From the NCBI RefSeq assembly GCF_036898095.1, contig NC_090761.1, positions 35,730,168-35,794,167 on the forward strand: a stretch of DNA of 64,000 nucleotides, in the 5' to 3' direction. The notes below the pieces were generated by a model that was given only the letters and a program-made list of their open reading frames with translations, was not told the DNA's origin and did not search any database. A program made the translations under genes and the position numbers. Of this stretch, positions 33,873 to 45,597 are shown one piece after another (position 1 is the first letter of the stretch; every line of letters starts with the position of its first letter). The DNA is from Palaemon carinicauda (taxonomy: Eukaryota; Arthropoda; Malacostraca; Decapoda; Palaemonidae).

Positions 33873-34720
33873 TTAGACAGGTTGAGATTGGGAGTGGCTC
33901 AAACCTGATTTAGGACACTCCTTATTAGGCAGAATGGTGTAAAAGCATAAATGTTGAGGGTGTCTCACTGCTTCAGGTGTGGCATCGATGAGCAGTAAAC
34001 TTAAGAGCTTGTGGTTTACTGAGGTGGCAAATAGGTCAATCATCGGCGAACCCCACAAAGTCTGGATCTTGGTTACAACCCAAGGATTCAAAGACCCTTC
34101 TGAGCCAACCACTTGTACCCTCCTGTTCAGTTTGTCCACTATGATGTTCTTTATACCAAGAATGAGGGGGCCCGTCAATGATCTCGAAGATCTCTACTAG
34201 CAGCTGGCAAAGCTGCAGTGACACAATACCTCCTTGTTTGTTCACATATGCTACTACAATGGTGTTGTCATTCATCAACACCACCAAGTGACTGATTTAA
34301 AGAGGGCAGTGTTGGGAGTGAAAAAAGAGATGCTCGCAGTTCCAAAACATTTATATGGCAATGATGCTCTTATTCGGACCACTGTCCTCATGCCATATAG
34401 TGACAGAAGTGTGTTCCCCAACCTTCCTTTAAGGCATGAGTGAGCAACAGAAGCTCTGAAGGAGGGATCATACGGAGAGCCCCTTATAAGGTTCATCTCA
34501 TCCAGCCAACAATGTAGGTCGTGTCTGGACTCTTCCCCTAATGAGACCAATGAAAGGAGTTTGTCAAAATGTTGATATTAGTACTCCTTCAACTCCCATT
34601 GGAGCAACTGTAAGTGAAGGCGACCACTGGGATCCTGAATTCCCTAATAACTTCTGCCACTGGCGAGCTGTACAGAAGGGTAATCATTAATTGGCAGTGG
34701 AAATTCATACACTCTGATGC
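33873..34720 (-). pseudogene. DIRS B RNase H and RT-connection remnant
   Basis: Minus-strand frames give, from right to left, a WQKLLGN connection motif near 34690, EESRHDLHCWLDEMNLI near 34530-34480, MNDNTIVVAYVNKQGG near 34270-34230 (the usual SDNTT region, first D changed to N or shifted) and VDKLNRRVQVVG near 34145-34110. The DIRS-specific LWGSPMIDLFATSVNHKL follows near 34060-34010. At least two frame changes separate them. Comparison with A1 shows the same domain order. Confidence 0.7.
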
Positions 34721-35284
34721 CGTGATGGGAGGTTGTAAAAGACAGAGATGGCAAGGTATCAAAGAAACATCAATTGGAAACAATACGAGTACCGGTAATA
34801 GTACCATAATACCTCTGAAATGCAATATCTATAGCACTTGGGCACCACAAATTATTATTCTGAAGAGAAACAATAATTTTAGGTTTCCTAGTACCACGTA
34901 ACAGATTTTTTTCGTAGCCTACATACATAACATCACGTAATAGCGAACACTGGACAAAATATTTGCACTTAAGAATATCTATGAGCATTCCATGGATTTG
35001 AAACTTACGCCATATACTGTACTTGGTTATGGTGGTTGCTATAGATAGGCTAGGCATTCAAAGAGAAGAGGTGAAAAACCAGAAATCAATATAATCACAC
35101 AAAACGAGTGATATGATGAAATGTTATCCAAAAATGAATGAAACAAGTATGCCACATAACTTATAACGTACAGAACTTAAATCTCCAAAGAAACCACTAT
35201 AATCAGCCATGACAGATTCTCCTATAGCTCTCTTTAAGACATTATCTTCTTGTCATCTAATATTCATCATATTACTATTGGCAT
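34721..35284. other. No gene recognised
   Basis: Sequence beyond the last DIRS B motif. Part of it may be further, unreadable element B sequence. Confidence 0.35.
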
Positions 35285-35559
35285 CAATAGTGCCATAGCC
35301 TCTGTACCATGGTCTTTCACAGTCTTTGGTTAGAGTTCTCTTGCTTGAGGGTAGACTCAGGCAGATTAGTCTATCTTAACTTTCTTCCTCTTGTGTTGTT
35401 AAAGTTTCTGTAGTATATATAGGAGATTTTTAGTTTAATGTTATTATTCTTAAAATATTTTACTTTTTCTTGTTTCCTTTCCTCACTGGTCTATTTTCCC
35501 TGTTGGAGCCCTTAAGCTTAAAACATCCTGCTTTTCCAACTAGGGTTGTAGCTTAGCAA

Positions 35560-35605
<46 letters not shown>

Positions 35606-35613
35606 TAATAATA
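35285..35613 (+). mobile_element. TAA-tailed dispersed repeat
   Basis: ATAGCCTCTGTACCATGGTC, then CTTTGGTTAGAGTTCTCTTG, GTTGGAGCCCTTAAGC, CATCCTGCTTTTCCAACTAG, GGTTGTAGCTTAGCAAG and a (TAA)n tail from 35560 to about 35613. It has the same orientation and junctions as the copy at 18521, with a shorter body. Confidence 0.8.
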
Positions 35614-36879
35614 ACCGGAACGTGAATAGTACACCCTTGACCCAAATAGTCAGAATAATAAGAGTGAGGGCCATAATAAGATCTGTGAGGGTTGCAGCAA
35701 AACCAGTAGAGTACTGCATGTAAAAGTAAGTGTTAATATTGACAATGAAAAATTTTGAAATAATCTATATTTTTCCTAACTATACAAACCAGAGTTTTTT
35801 ATATAGGAAAAGTTAAGAGCACAAGCTAAAACACTGCTATTAAAACTTTTAACGATAAGTCAAAAACTGTACCGGTTGTTACCAGTGGGTAACGGGGAAC
35901 CACCGGGTAACAGGGAACCACCAACCCAACTCACTCACTACAACTCCACTTTGATTGCAGACAGGACTTTCGGGGTTAGGTGATGGCGGGTAACATTTGT
36001 GTAAAGAACTCAGGTTTGTGTAGTTAAGAAAAATACAGTACAAATTACTTCCAAATTTGTATTTTTTTCAACACGAATACAAGCCATCGTTCTTACACAT
36101 GAGGAGACTCACCCTATGGTAGGTGGAAGTCCTTATTCCAACTGGCTGGAACTTTTTCACCGGGGATTGCTGCATCTGAGCAAGGAAATGCATGAGATGA
36201 GCATCCTGATGCCTCATTAACCAGTGGGTTGACGCTGCTAGCAGGTTGACGGTCTGTGCAAAAGTGGAAAGCGAGTGTAAGAACACCAACTTGACACCAT
36301 CAGGGCAAAATATAAGCAAATATACACGCTATGATTTACCTAGACTGTATCTCCCCATCATAAGGAGAATGGACACGTAACAAGATATACGGTATTACCA
36401 GATATATAAGCTACAGTTACATGGGGCTTACTTTCACTTGGTTAAGATCCAACTGACATGGAAGGTGGATGCTGTACCCCAAGAGAGATGTAGATAAAGA
36501 AAAGAAAAGAGGCCACTCATTTTTTCCATTCATCCCACACTAAAGCCATAACCTTAGTCCTCAAACAACTGCTAAGAGTCCGGTGAGGGAGCAAATGTAG
36601 CTATAACACTTGGTAAGCAACCATCACAGGGCCTAGAGAAATCGTATCTAGTGACCTATGTATCATGTCATGCAGGTAGTGGGCTGTGAAGGTAGTTTGG
36701 TACCTCCATGCATCCGCCTGTAGTACTGTACCTGCATCACAATAAGGTCCTCTCTGAATGCCAGGGACAAGCTTACATCCCTGACATCATGAGTTCTTTG
36801 GCACGTCCTTCCTTCCCAAGAAGAAGGATTAATGTAATGGCCACATCAATGACCAGCCTAATGCAGGAACATTGTGTAA

Positions 36880-37135
36880 AAAGGTTTAAAGGCTGCTCAT
36901 GAATAGAGGCAAGGGACAGTGACAATGCCCTAGTGACTAACCATATATACATATGATCAGCGCCCAAGCCCCTCTCCACCCGAGCTAGGACCAGGGACGG
37001 TCAGGCAATGGCTGCTGATTACTCATTAGGTAGAACTATAAGCTACAAGAAACTATCGAGTTTGAGTGGGACTTGAAACCCAGTCCAGCAGATCACCAAG
37101 CAGAGATGTTTCCAATAGCCCACCACAACCCTTAG
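36880..37135 (-). mobile_element. tRNA-derived SINE nested in DIRS C
   Basis: AGGTTTAAAGGCTGCTCATG, GGCAAGGGACAGTGACAATG, CCGAGCTAGGACCAGGGACG, AATGGCTGCTGATTACTC and, at the tRNA-like end, GGACTTGAAACCCAGTCCAG and TTTCCAATAGCCCACCACAA. It matches the copies at 16744 and 22200. It interrupts the recombinase region of C, so it inserted later. Confidence 0.75.
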
Positions 37136-37149
37136 CAATTCTCTTTTTG

Positions 37150-37450
37150 ACCCTCCCAATACTAGTGAACAGATGTTTTGTCTAGGGGAGAACTCAATGG
37201 GTATGCTTGAGATAACGCCTCAGGGGTCTCATAGGACACAAAAGCAGCATCCCGAAGATATGAAATCTGAAAGGAAGAAACCTAGGGTCAGATACTACAG
37301 TCTTTCAGTCTTTGCTATGAACTAGGGGACAAAGTTGAACTAAACTTGCCACCATCCCCTTGAATAGGCAAGGTCATAGGAAAGATCATGGAACTTGTTG
37401 ACTCTCTTAGCAGGGGCCAAGGAGAGAAAAAAAGACTGTCTTGGGAGTCA
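37150..37450 (-). pseudogene. DIRS C tyrosine recombinase fragment
   Basis: Minus-strand translation gives KTVFFSLLAPAKRVNKFHDL (catalytic-arginine block) near 37440-37385 and FIAKTERL near 37320, then frames with LRDAAFVSYETPEALSQAYP and YWEGQKEN toward 37150. Stops are present, and the SINE separates this from any downstream catalytic boxes, which I do not find. Confidence 0.6.
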
Positions 37451-37559
37451 AGTATCGGTCAGAGGCTCGAGTTAACAGCTAGTAATGGACTTCTTTCAGG
37501 AAACGCAGAACTTCCATGATGTTCCGAGGAGGTGAGCCCCCACCCTTCTTTTGATGTAT

Positions 37560-38520
37560 TAGTGAAGAACATCAAATCCTCCAAGGGAGGAGAAACTCCA
37601 CCAACTCAGGTCTTTCTTCTGCTCTATCCCGACCAGAATAAACATTCCCAGAGGGTACCTGCTCTGAGACCATAAGGACTTCAGGTGCCATTGAAGTGAG
37701 CGCATGCCAAGACGATGATTCGGTAGTACAGTAAATTATCTAACAAGGCCAGGTGACCTAACAGTCACTGCCAAAGGTGGGCTGGCAGCGAGGCTCACTA
37801 AATAAATGGCTGCGACACTTCCTTGAATGTTGGAATTCTGTTCTGCAATGGGAAGACTTTTTCTTGAACGGTATCTATTTGTATCCCTGAGTACTCGTAT
37901 ACTTTGTCCTGTTTGGGATCTAACTTCTTCCTGTTTACCAAAATCCCCAGATCGTGGCAAAACTGGAGAAGTCTGTCTCAAAGGAGAAGTGTCTCCACCA
38001 AGTCGGCCAGGATCAGCCAATCGTCCACATAACCAAGGAGACGAATGCCATTGGCAAGGGCCAAGATTGAAACCATAATGAACATTCTTGTGAACAACTG
38101 AGGGACTGTTGACAGACCAAAGCCCAGCACCATGAACTGGTTTCATACAGTATAACTTGCTGTGCCTTATGAAACACAAGTACTTCTTAGGGATGGAGGA
38201 TGAACATCTGGAAGTATGCATCCTTTAGATCCAACGAGATCATGAAGTCACCAGGCTCCAGACGCCTTTTCTAAAAGAAAGAGTCGACTGTATAAGCCTA
38301 GAGACTGATCGAAGACCTCTTAGATAGCACCCTTCTCTGACATGGTCTGGACTTCTGCCCGAAGGGATATGTCCTTCACTGATCCCTTTGTGAAGGACAA
38401 TGACCTCACTGGTGGACAATTCATGGGAGGAGGAAACCTGGTAACTTGGACAACGTAACCTGATCATATGACACTGACTGTCTGGGGTAACCCTTATGGC
38501 ACTACCACCTGAGTCTGAGA
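37560..38520 (-). pseudogene. DIRS C reverse transcriptase
   Basis: The minus strand shows SLGLYSRLFLLEKASGAW (RT fingers) near 38310-38255, then KDAYFQMFIHP-like sequence with a frame change near 38230. FMVLGFGLSTVPQLFTRMF follows near 38130-38075, then IRLLGYVDDWLILADL with the catalytic DD at 38024-38019 intact. LLGHLALLDN and an FNGTW-like connection lie near 37740-37640. Relative to a full DIRS RT there is a deletion between the KASG and KDAYF blocks, and beyond 37560 the RNase H is lost. Several frameshifts make it inactive even though the active site is preserved. Confidence 0.75.
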
Positions 38521-39850
38521 CATCGCCCCCCCTCACCTATGGTACTGTGGAGAGAATGGCAACTCTGGGGGACGTCGACCACATCCGCTAGGTCTCCCCC
38601 CTTGTCTTCTTGCTTTCTTGCCCTAAAAGAGTGGCTTCTGGGGATTAACCTTCTTAGTGTTGAACTAGCAGTGAGCATCGATGATTGGGCCACCAGCTTC
38701 TCTGAACTCAAGCCTTGCATCAAAGCCGACACTATCTAGCCTGAAGGCAGAGTAAAAGTGGAATTATTCAAGACGTTGTACTGTAGTACTTCCTCTGCCT
38801 CACAAAAGGCGGAGGAAAAAACTTCATAGATCGACAGGCCCCAAGAGAGTCCTTCCTCACAGAAATCTGCAAGTTGAACTTTGCAATGGAACCAGCAACT
38901 AGCTTAGACCATAGAAGTTCTAAGCATGGTCTATTGCCTCTTAGAGTGCAGCACAACACATCTATGGCTCTGTTCCTCCCCTCCTGTAAGGAGCCATGCC
39001 AAAGCCATTGACCTGCCTCATGCATGTTAGAACTTGTATAAAGTTGACTCCAGCTCACGTTTCCCAAGAGTCTGGAGCCTTAGGGTTATCTGGAGCAAGT
39101 TGACCTCCTACAGAAGTGTCTGAAAAGGTCAAGAGAACAAAGCCTAAGAGTTTTGTATATCAACTCGCAATTCCCCAGGGTAGCTACTGGGCATTGAACC
39201 ATCTTCTGAAGACTGGGGTCTTGCTAAAGCTTGGAAGCCCCATCTTCTGAAAGTGTATTCGTGTCCTTTGTCTCTCAAGCCTTACCAGTAAAGGAGGAAA
39301 GGATGCTGGGATCCCCCTTCTGCCCCTGGTCAAACGAGACTTCACAAGGGCTTAAACCGCCTCGGGTAGCCTATCCTTCAACAGGGGACCTGAAGGTTCC
39401 AAGAGAGACAAAGCATCTTGGGATGTGGACTCCCACAATAAAGAAGGGTTTGCTGCCTCACTAGGGGAGAAAACAAGAGCTTCCTTACCTAGGGGGTTAA
39501 ACAGTTACTACTCTTGCTCGATCAACTGCAGGAAGAAGTCAAACGAGAAGAGGCAGAGGGGAGGGTACAATAAGAGGGAGGAAGAAGTCGGGATTTTCTT
39601 TAACCTCAAGGAAGACCTCGAAGGGAAAGAATCTCTTTCAGACTACAGTACTTCTTCCTCCTGGCATATAGCTCCTACTGGGAGGATGGCCTCTCCAGAC
39701 ACTAGTCTCATGGAGAGGCCTACGTGTAGGAGTATCCTCTGCACATAGGGCAAAGCTGGTGAGGATCTGTCTCCAACATAAGACATAATCGTGCTGCTCC
39801 ATTATGTCGGTACATACCTGCATACCATGCAACCTTAAGCATGCACACAT
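38521..39850 (-). pseudogene. DIRS C gag-like region
   Basis: Upstream of the RT on the minus strand are frames such as LVAGSIAKFNLQISVRKDSL (38768-39067) and MSALMQGLSSEKLVAQSSML (38502-38732). Positionally they correspond to DIRS gag. There is no named domain and the frames are broken. Unlike A1 and A2 there is no minisatellite expansion here. Confidence 0.5.
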
Positions 39851-40246
39851 GAAAGAAAAATAAAAAGATTAGTCAAGTTTCAAGCCAATTCCAGAAGCAT
39901 AGAAGAGCATGTCCGCTCTCAACCACAAATCAAAGTGTTGTAGTGAGCTGGGGGGATGTCGCTTTCCTGCTACCAACTGGTAGCAACCAGTTCAGTTGTT
40001 GACACCTCGTTCAAGTTTTTATAGCTGTGTTCCAGCTTGGGATTTTATCTTCTCCTATGTATAGAACAATGGTTTGTATTCATGTCGGAACAACTTAGAC
40101 ATGCTTCATAATCACAATAAACCAATACAGAGCAATGATACATAACTGAAGTATTGTACAGTTAACCATTACCATAACACATAAAGTTAAGAGCACAGCA
40201 AAATATATCGTTCAAAGAGCAACCACAATGCAAGAGAACTGTTGGC

Positions 40247-40445
40247 AAAATGTTATTTTCATTAGTAAAATAAATTTTTGAATATACTTACCCGATAATC
40301 ATGTAGCTGTCAACTCTGTTGCCGACAGAAATCTACGGTAGGGATACGCCAGCGATCGCTATACAGGTGGGGGTGAACACCACAGCGCCATCTGTGGTCA
40401 GGTACTCCAGTACTTCTTGTCAACACCACCTCAATTTTTTCCTCG
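40247..40445. repeat. DIRS A2 left inverted terminal repeat
   Basis: Same sequence as the A1 left repeat. Inverted partner at 46794-46961. Confidence 0.9.
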
Positions 40446-40488
40446 GTCCACTGGTTCTCTATGGGGAGGAAGGGTGTGTCAATTAAAT

Positions 40489-40579
40489 CATGATTATCGG
40501 GTAAGTATATTCAAAAATTCATTTTACTAATGAAAATAACATTTTTCAATATTAATCTTACCCGATAATCATGTAGCTG
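40489..40579. repeat. DIRS A2 internal complementary region
   Basis: Same fusion of the two inverted outer ends as in A1, meeting at AACATTTTTCAATATT, with one change (AAAAATTCATTTTAC where A1 has AAAAATTTATTTTAC). Confidence 0.9.
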
Positions 40580-40965
40580 ATTCACACCCAGGGTGGTGGG
40601 TGGAGACCAGCATACATGTTAACAAAGAAGCTAAGTATCCCGTATTTTATTTTATTAGTTATTCAAAAATAACATAAAATAAATAAGTACCTGGTAAGGA
40701 AGACGACTTGAACCATTACTCTGCCTTTATTAAGTACGTCTTCCTTACTGAGCGTAGCGGTCCTCTTAGGATGCTGAACGACTCTTAGGTGCTGAAGTAT
40801 AAAGGGCTGCAACCCATACTAAAGGACCTCATCACAACCTTTAACCTCGGCGCTTCTCAAGAAAGAATTGACCACCCGCCAAATCAACAAGGATGTGGAA
40901 GGCTTCTTAGCCGACCGTACAACCCATAAAAAGTATTCAAGAGAAAGGTTAAAAAGGTTATGGGA

Positions 40966-42130
40966 TTATGGGAATGTAGTGGCTGAGCCCCCGCCTACTA
41001 CTGCATTCGTTGCTACGAATGGTCCCAGGGTGTAGCAGTTCTCGTAAAGAGACTGGACATCTTTGAGATAGAATGATGCGAACACTGACTTGCTTCTCCA
41101 ATAGGTTGCATCCATAACACTCTGCAGAGAACGGTTCTGTTTGAGGGCCACTGAAGTAGCCACAGCTCTCACTCCATGTGTCCTTACCTTCAGCAAAGCA
41201 AGGTCTTCTTCCTTCAGATGAGAATGTGCTTCCCTAATCAGGAGCCTGAATAGGTAAGAAACTGAGTTCTTAGACCTTGGAAGAGAAGGCTTCTTGATAG
41301 CACACCATAAGGCTTCTGATTGTCCTCGTAAAGGTTATGACCTTTTTAGATAGTACCTAAGAGCTCTAACTGGGCAAAGTACTCTCTCCAGTTCGTCCCC
41401 CACCAAGTTGGACAGGCTTGGGATCTCGAACGACTTAGGCCAAGGACGTGAAGGAAGCTCGTTTTAGCAAAAAAAACAAGCTGCAAGGAACATGTAGCCG
41501 TTTCAGATGTGAAAACTATGTTCCTGCTGAAGGCGTGGATCTCACTTACTCTTTTAGCTGTTGTCAAGCACACGAGGAAAAGTTTTTAATGTGAGGTCCT
41601 TAAAAGAGGCTGATTGGAGAGGTTCAAATCTTGATGACATAAGGAACCTTAGGACCACGTCTAGATTCCAGCCTGGAGTGGACAACCGACGTTCCTTTGA
41701 GGTCTTAAAAGACCTAAGGAGGTCCTGTAGATCTTTGTTGGTGGAAAGATCCAAGCCTCTGTGGCGGAAAACCGCTGCCAACATACTTCTGTAACCCTTA
41801 ATCGTAGGAGCTGAAAGGGACCTTACGTTCCTTAGATGTAACAGGAAGTCAGCAATCTGGGTTACAGTGGTACTGGATGAGGAAACTGCATTGGCCTTGT
41901 ACCAGCTTCGGAAGACTTCCCCTTTAGACTGATAGACTCTGAGAGTAGATGTCCTCCTTGCTCTGGCAATCGCTCTGGCTGCCTCCTTCGAAAAGCCCCT
42001 AGCTCTTGAGAGTCTTTCGAAAGTCTGAAGGCAGTCAGACGAAGAGCGTGGAGGTTTGGATGTACCTTCTTTACGTGAGGTAGACGTAGAAGGTCCACTC
42101 CTAGAGGAAGAGTCCTGGGAATGTCGACCA
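40966..42130 (-). pseudogene. DIRS A2 tyrosine recombinase
   Basis: Colinear with the A1 recombinase: ADFLLHLRNV and TIKGYRSMLAAVFRH in the frame 42186-41554, TTAKRVSEIHAF in the frame opening at 41573, and THGVRAVATS plus FASFYLKDV in the frame 41196-40966. The second residue of the H-x-x-R box differs (HGVR here, HEVR in A1), which leaves the catalytic H and R. A 2-bp deletion near 41581 relative to A1 adds a frame break between the core and the arginine block. Non-functional as read. Confidence 0.8.
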
Positions 42131-43296
42131 GCCATTGCAGTACCTCTATGAACCATTCTCTCGCGGGCCAGAGCGGAGCCAACCAACGTCAGCCGTGTCC
42201 CTTAGCGAGAGGCGAACTTCTGAAGTACCCTGTTGACAATCTTGAACGGCGGGAATGCATAAAGGTCGAGATGGGACCAATCCAGCAGAAAAGCATCCAC
42301 GTGAACTGCTGCTGGGTCTGGAATCGGAGAACAATACAACGGGAGCCTCTAGGTTATCGAGGTAGCGAACAGATCTATGGTTGGCTGACCCCACAGGGCC
42401 CAAAGTCTGCTGCAAACATTCTTGTGAAGGGTCCACTCTGTGGGGATGACCTGACCCTTCCGGCTAAGGCGATCTGCCATGACATTCATATCGCCCTGAA
42501 TGAACCTCGTTACCAGCGTGAGCTTTCGATCTTTTAACCAGATGAGGAGGTCCCTTGCGATCTAGAACAACTTCCACGAAAGAGTCCCTCCCTGCTTGGG
42601 GATGTAAGCCAAGGCTGTGGTGTTGTCAGAGTCCACCTCCACCACCTTGTTAAGCTGGAGGGACTTGAAGTTTAACAAGGCCAGATGAACCGCCAACAGC
42701 TCCTTGCAATAGATGTGAAGTGTCCTTAGCTCCTGATTCCATGTACCCGAGCATTCCTGTCCGTCCAAAGTCGCACCCCAGCCCGTGTCTGATGTGTCAG
42801 AGAAGAGATGGCGGTCGGGTTTCTGAACAGCCAAAGGTAGACTTCCTTGAGAAGAAAGCTGTTCTTTCACCACGTGAGAGTAGACCTCCTCTCTTCGGAA
42901 ACAGGAACTGAGATCGTCTCTAGCGTCATGTCCTTTATCCAGTGAGCCGCTAGATGATACTGAAGGGGGGGGGAGGTGGGGTCTCCCTAACTCGATGAAC
43001 AGGGCCAGCGATGAAAGTGTCCCTGTTAGACTCATCCACTACCTGACTGAGCATCGGTTCCTTCTCAGCATGCTCTGGAAGCAATCTAGGGCTTAGTAGA
43101 TCTTTGGGGCCGACGGAAAAGCCCGAAAAGCTCGACTCTGAAGATCCATACCCAGGAAGACAATGGTCTGGGATGGGACGAGCTGGGACTCCTCAAAATT
43201 GACCAGGAGGCCCAGTTCCTTGGTCAGATCCATAGTCCATCTGAGAATCTCCAGACAGCGACGACTTGTGGGAGCTCTTAAAAGCTAGTCGTCTGA
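42010..43296 (-). pseudogene. DIRS A2 RT remnant and RNase H
   Basis: As in A1: SDD followed by a TAG stop at 43287-43285, then the RT thumb, then RNase H with LFSDTSDTGWGATL (the first catalytic region reads SDTSD, where A1 has SDASD), CKELLAVHLAL and VDSDNTTALAYIPKQGGT. The run of G at 42966-42972 is longer than in A1 and shifts the connection frame. The RT motifs preceding the DD box are absent, as in A1. Confidence 0.83.
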
Positions 43297-43830
43297 CGGA
43301 GCCGGACACAAGATCATGGTACTGCTGCACAGTCTGTGAACTGTCAACCATGGGAAAGCGAGGAAGTACAGTGACAACCCGAAGCTGTCTAGACTGTCTG
43401 GGTCGTAAAGACAACTCCTTATCGGGTTGCTGAGGTTGCCGCACTGCGTCACAACAAGTCACTTCTGCTGGTTGTTGAACGTCTTCCCAGTGACACACTG
43501 ACTCCGTAAACAAAAAATCCTCTAACAAGGACTAAGCTTGGACTGCATGTCTTGCAACACAGCTCAAGGTCTATGGGAGCAGGTGTGGTAACAGACGGGG
43601 TTAGCGACTGAAGTGGAACCATTACCCTCCCTGGAAGCATGTTATGCTTAAATAAAAGTCCATAGGAGGCTAAGCAGCTAAAGGCTCCTCTCCAAATGAC
43701 AGAGTCCTCAAGGGAATATCAGAAGGAGGGAGAATAGCACTTTCTCATCTACAGGAACCATATCCGAGAAAAGCTAAGTTTTCTCAGTGAGGGTTTCACT
43801 GGTGCAAAAGCAGCAGACTAGAAGGCAACG

Positions 43831-45597
43831 TTATGAAAGTGCTTGACAGTCTAGTGAGTTGGCAACAACCAAAGATGTGTGACTGAGAAGCATGCGGTAA
43901 GGTAAGCAGAGCATGCTGTATGCAGAGCATGCTGTATGAAGAGCATGCTGTAAGGTAAGCAGAGCATGTTGCATGGCGTGCGGCTTATGCTGCATGGGAT
44001 GAGGCTCATGCTGCATGGGATGAGGCTCATGCTGCATGGTATGAGGCTCATGCTGCATGGGATGAGGCTCAAGCTGCAAGGGATGAGGCTTATGCCGCAT
44101 GCGTTGAGGAGGATGCATAGCATGAGGCTCCTCATAGCATGAGACTCCTGCCTCATGGGTTGAGGAGGATTCCGAATAGCATGAGGCTCCTGCCTCATGG
44201 GTTGAGGGGGATGCCGCATAGCATGAGGCTGCCTCATGGGTAGAGGAGGATGTCGCATAGCATGAGGCTCCTGCCTCATGGGTTGAGGAGGATGCCGCAA
44301 AGCATGAGGCTCCTGCCTCATGGTTTGAGGAGGATGCCGCATAGCATGAGGCTCCTGTGAAGTTCCTGCCTCAAGAGTTGCGTCTGCCTCAAGGGTTGAG
44401 GAGGTAGCTGCGCAGAGAGAGGCTCATGCTGTGAAGAATGCGGTTGCTGCATGCGTTGAGGCGGCTGCCTCATAGCATGAGGTTCCTCAAGAGTTGAGGC
44501 TCTTGCCTCAAGAGTTGAGGTTCTCTCAAGAGTGGAGGTGGCTGCCGCAAGAGTTGAGGTTGCTGCCTCAAGGATGGGGGAGGTTGCCGCAACGCAAGAG
44601 GTTGCTGCCTCGAGGATGGAGGAGGTTGTCGCAACACATGAAGCTCCTGCCTCAAGGGTAGAGTAGGTTGCTGCAAAGCATAAGGCTCCTGCCTCAAGTG
44701 TTGAGGAGGTTGCCGCAAAGCAAGAGGCTCCTGCCTCAAGGAAAGTGGAGGTTGCTGCACAGCGCTGGTATCTGGCAACTCCCAATGCGGCAGCTCACGC
44801 ATGGAGGTAGGTTGAGGAACCTCAACATCATACGTCTGGCAGGGTGGCCTGCGCAGAGGTGGAGTTGAGGCGGCTGCCTCACGAGCTGCACAGCGCTGGT
44901 ATCTGGCAACTCCCAATGCGGCAGCTCACGCGTGGAGGTAGGTTGAGGAACCTCAACATCATACGTCTGGCAGGGTGGACTGCGCAGAGGTGGAGTTGAG
45001 GCGATGAGCGCTCGCAGGAGGAGGTGTGCTAACCTTCTCTGCCTGAAACTCCTGCATCAACACTGCAAGCTGAGACTGCATTGTCAGCAGCATAGACCAC
45101 TAGAGTTTAAGAAAGACAACAACAAACGGAGCTACTGTCCGTTGAAACTGAGGGTCTAAAACAGCTGGTGCGGCAACAGACGGAGTTACTGTCTGTTGCG
45201 ATACCACCTTGCCTCTCTGGGAGGTGTGCAGTTGTCGTACTGCAGCAAGTCCGAACTGACCCAGTGCTAATGGCTACACCTAGGAGTTGGACTTGCGCGG
45301 AAGGGACCGACTTGCACTTAAAAGCTGCAAGATTTGGTCCATGGTTTCTGCGAGAAACCTCTTCCGCAGACGAGGAATAAAAGGGCTCTCTCGTCTTTGT
45401 GTGGGTGGGGTGATCACGTTGGTTACGTGAGTTGGTAACACCCGAAACCACGGAGGGAAACGTCTGTTCGTCGATCAAGGCCTGCTGAACCCATAAGTCC
45501 TTCGACATTACTTCTCCCCTGGGCTTGGGAGCTTGTAAGAGGTCCCAGACTAGGCGAACAACTGGCACGAACAGACGAACCCTCGAACGCAACACTG
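43831..45597 (-). pseudogene. DIRS A2 gag-like region with Met/His/Pro/Gln/Arg repeat
   Basis: The frame opening at 45595 matches the A1 gag start (VRLFVPVVRLVWDLLQAPKP) but has a small local rearrangement near 45420 (GVTNSRNQRDHP where A1 has GVSTHVADVI). The repeat region 43890-44760 has the same 21/42-bp units as A1 in different numbers. A longer unit of about 125 bp containing CTGGCAACTCCCAATGCGGC is duplicated at 44763-44875 and 44890-45003. Gag identity is by position. Confidence 0.6.

Larger units (their letters stand above)
32061..34720 (-). mobile_element. DIRS-type element B, 5'-truncated and decayed
   Basis: The left end (TTGGAGATAATTCATATTTT, CCTAACTATACATACCCGAG at 32064-32104) is repeated inverted at 32295-32345 (GGACTCGGGTTTATATATTT then AAATTATCTCCAAATTCG). 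The latter continues into TCTGGTACAAATACAACC, expected to mirror a lost right end. This is the DIRS internal complementary arrangement. Recombinase, RNase H and RT-connection remnants lie to the right in the usual order. No right terminal repeat is found, so the 5' part (gag, most of RT) is missing. The right limit is set by the last recognisable protein block. Confidence 0.75.
35755..40091 (-). mobile_element. DIRS-type element C, internally deleted
   Basis: The left end (ATTTTTCCTAACTATACAAA near 35773) recurs inverted at 36007-36055 (CAGGTTTGTGTAGTTAAGAA, then AATTACTTCCAAATTTGT). That block runs on into ACACGAATACAAGCCATCGT, which mirrors the right end ATGGTTTGTATTCATGTCGG near 40068-40088. 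Both halves of the internal complementary region are therefore accounted for and the boundaries are set. Terminal repeats of roughly 150 bp match loosely. Between them on the minus strand are gag-like, RT and recombinase remnants; RNase H is almost entirely deleted. A tRNA-derived SINE is nested at 36880-37135. C is related to B but distinct from A1 and A2. Confidence 0.8.
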
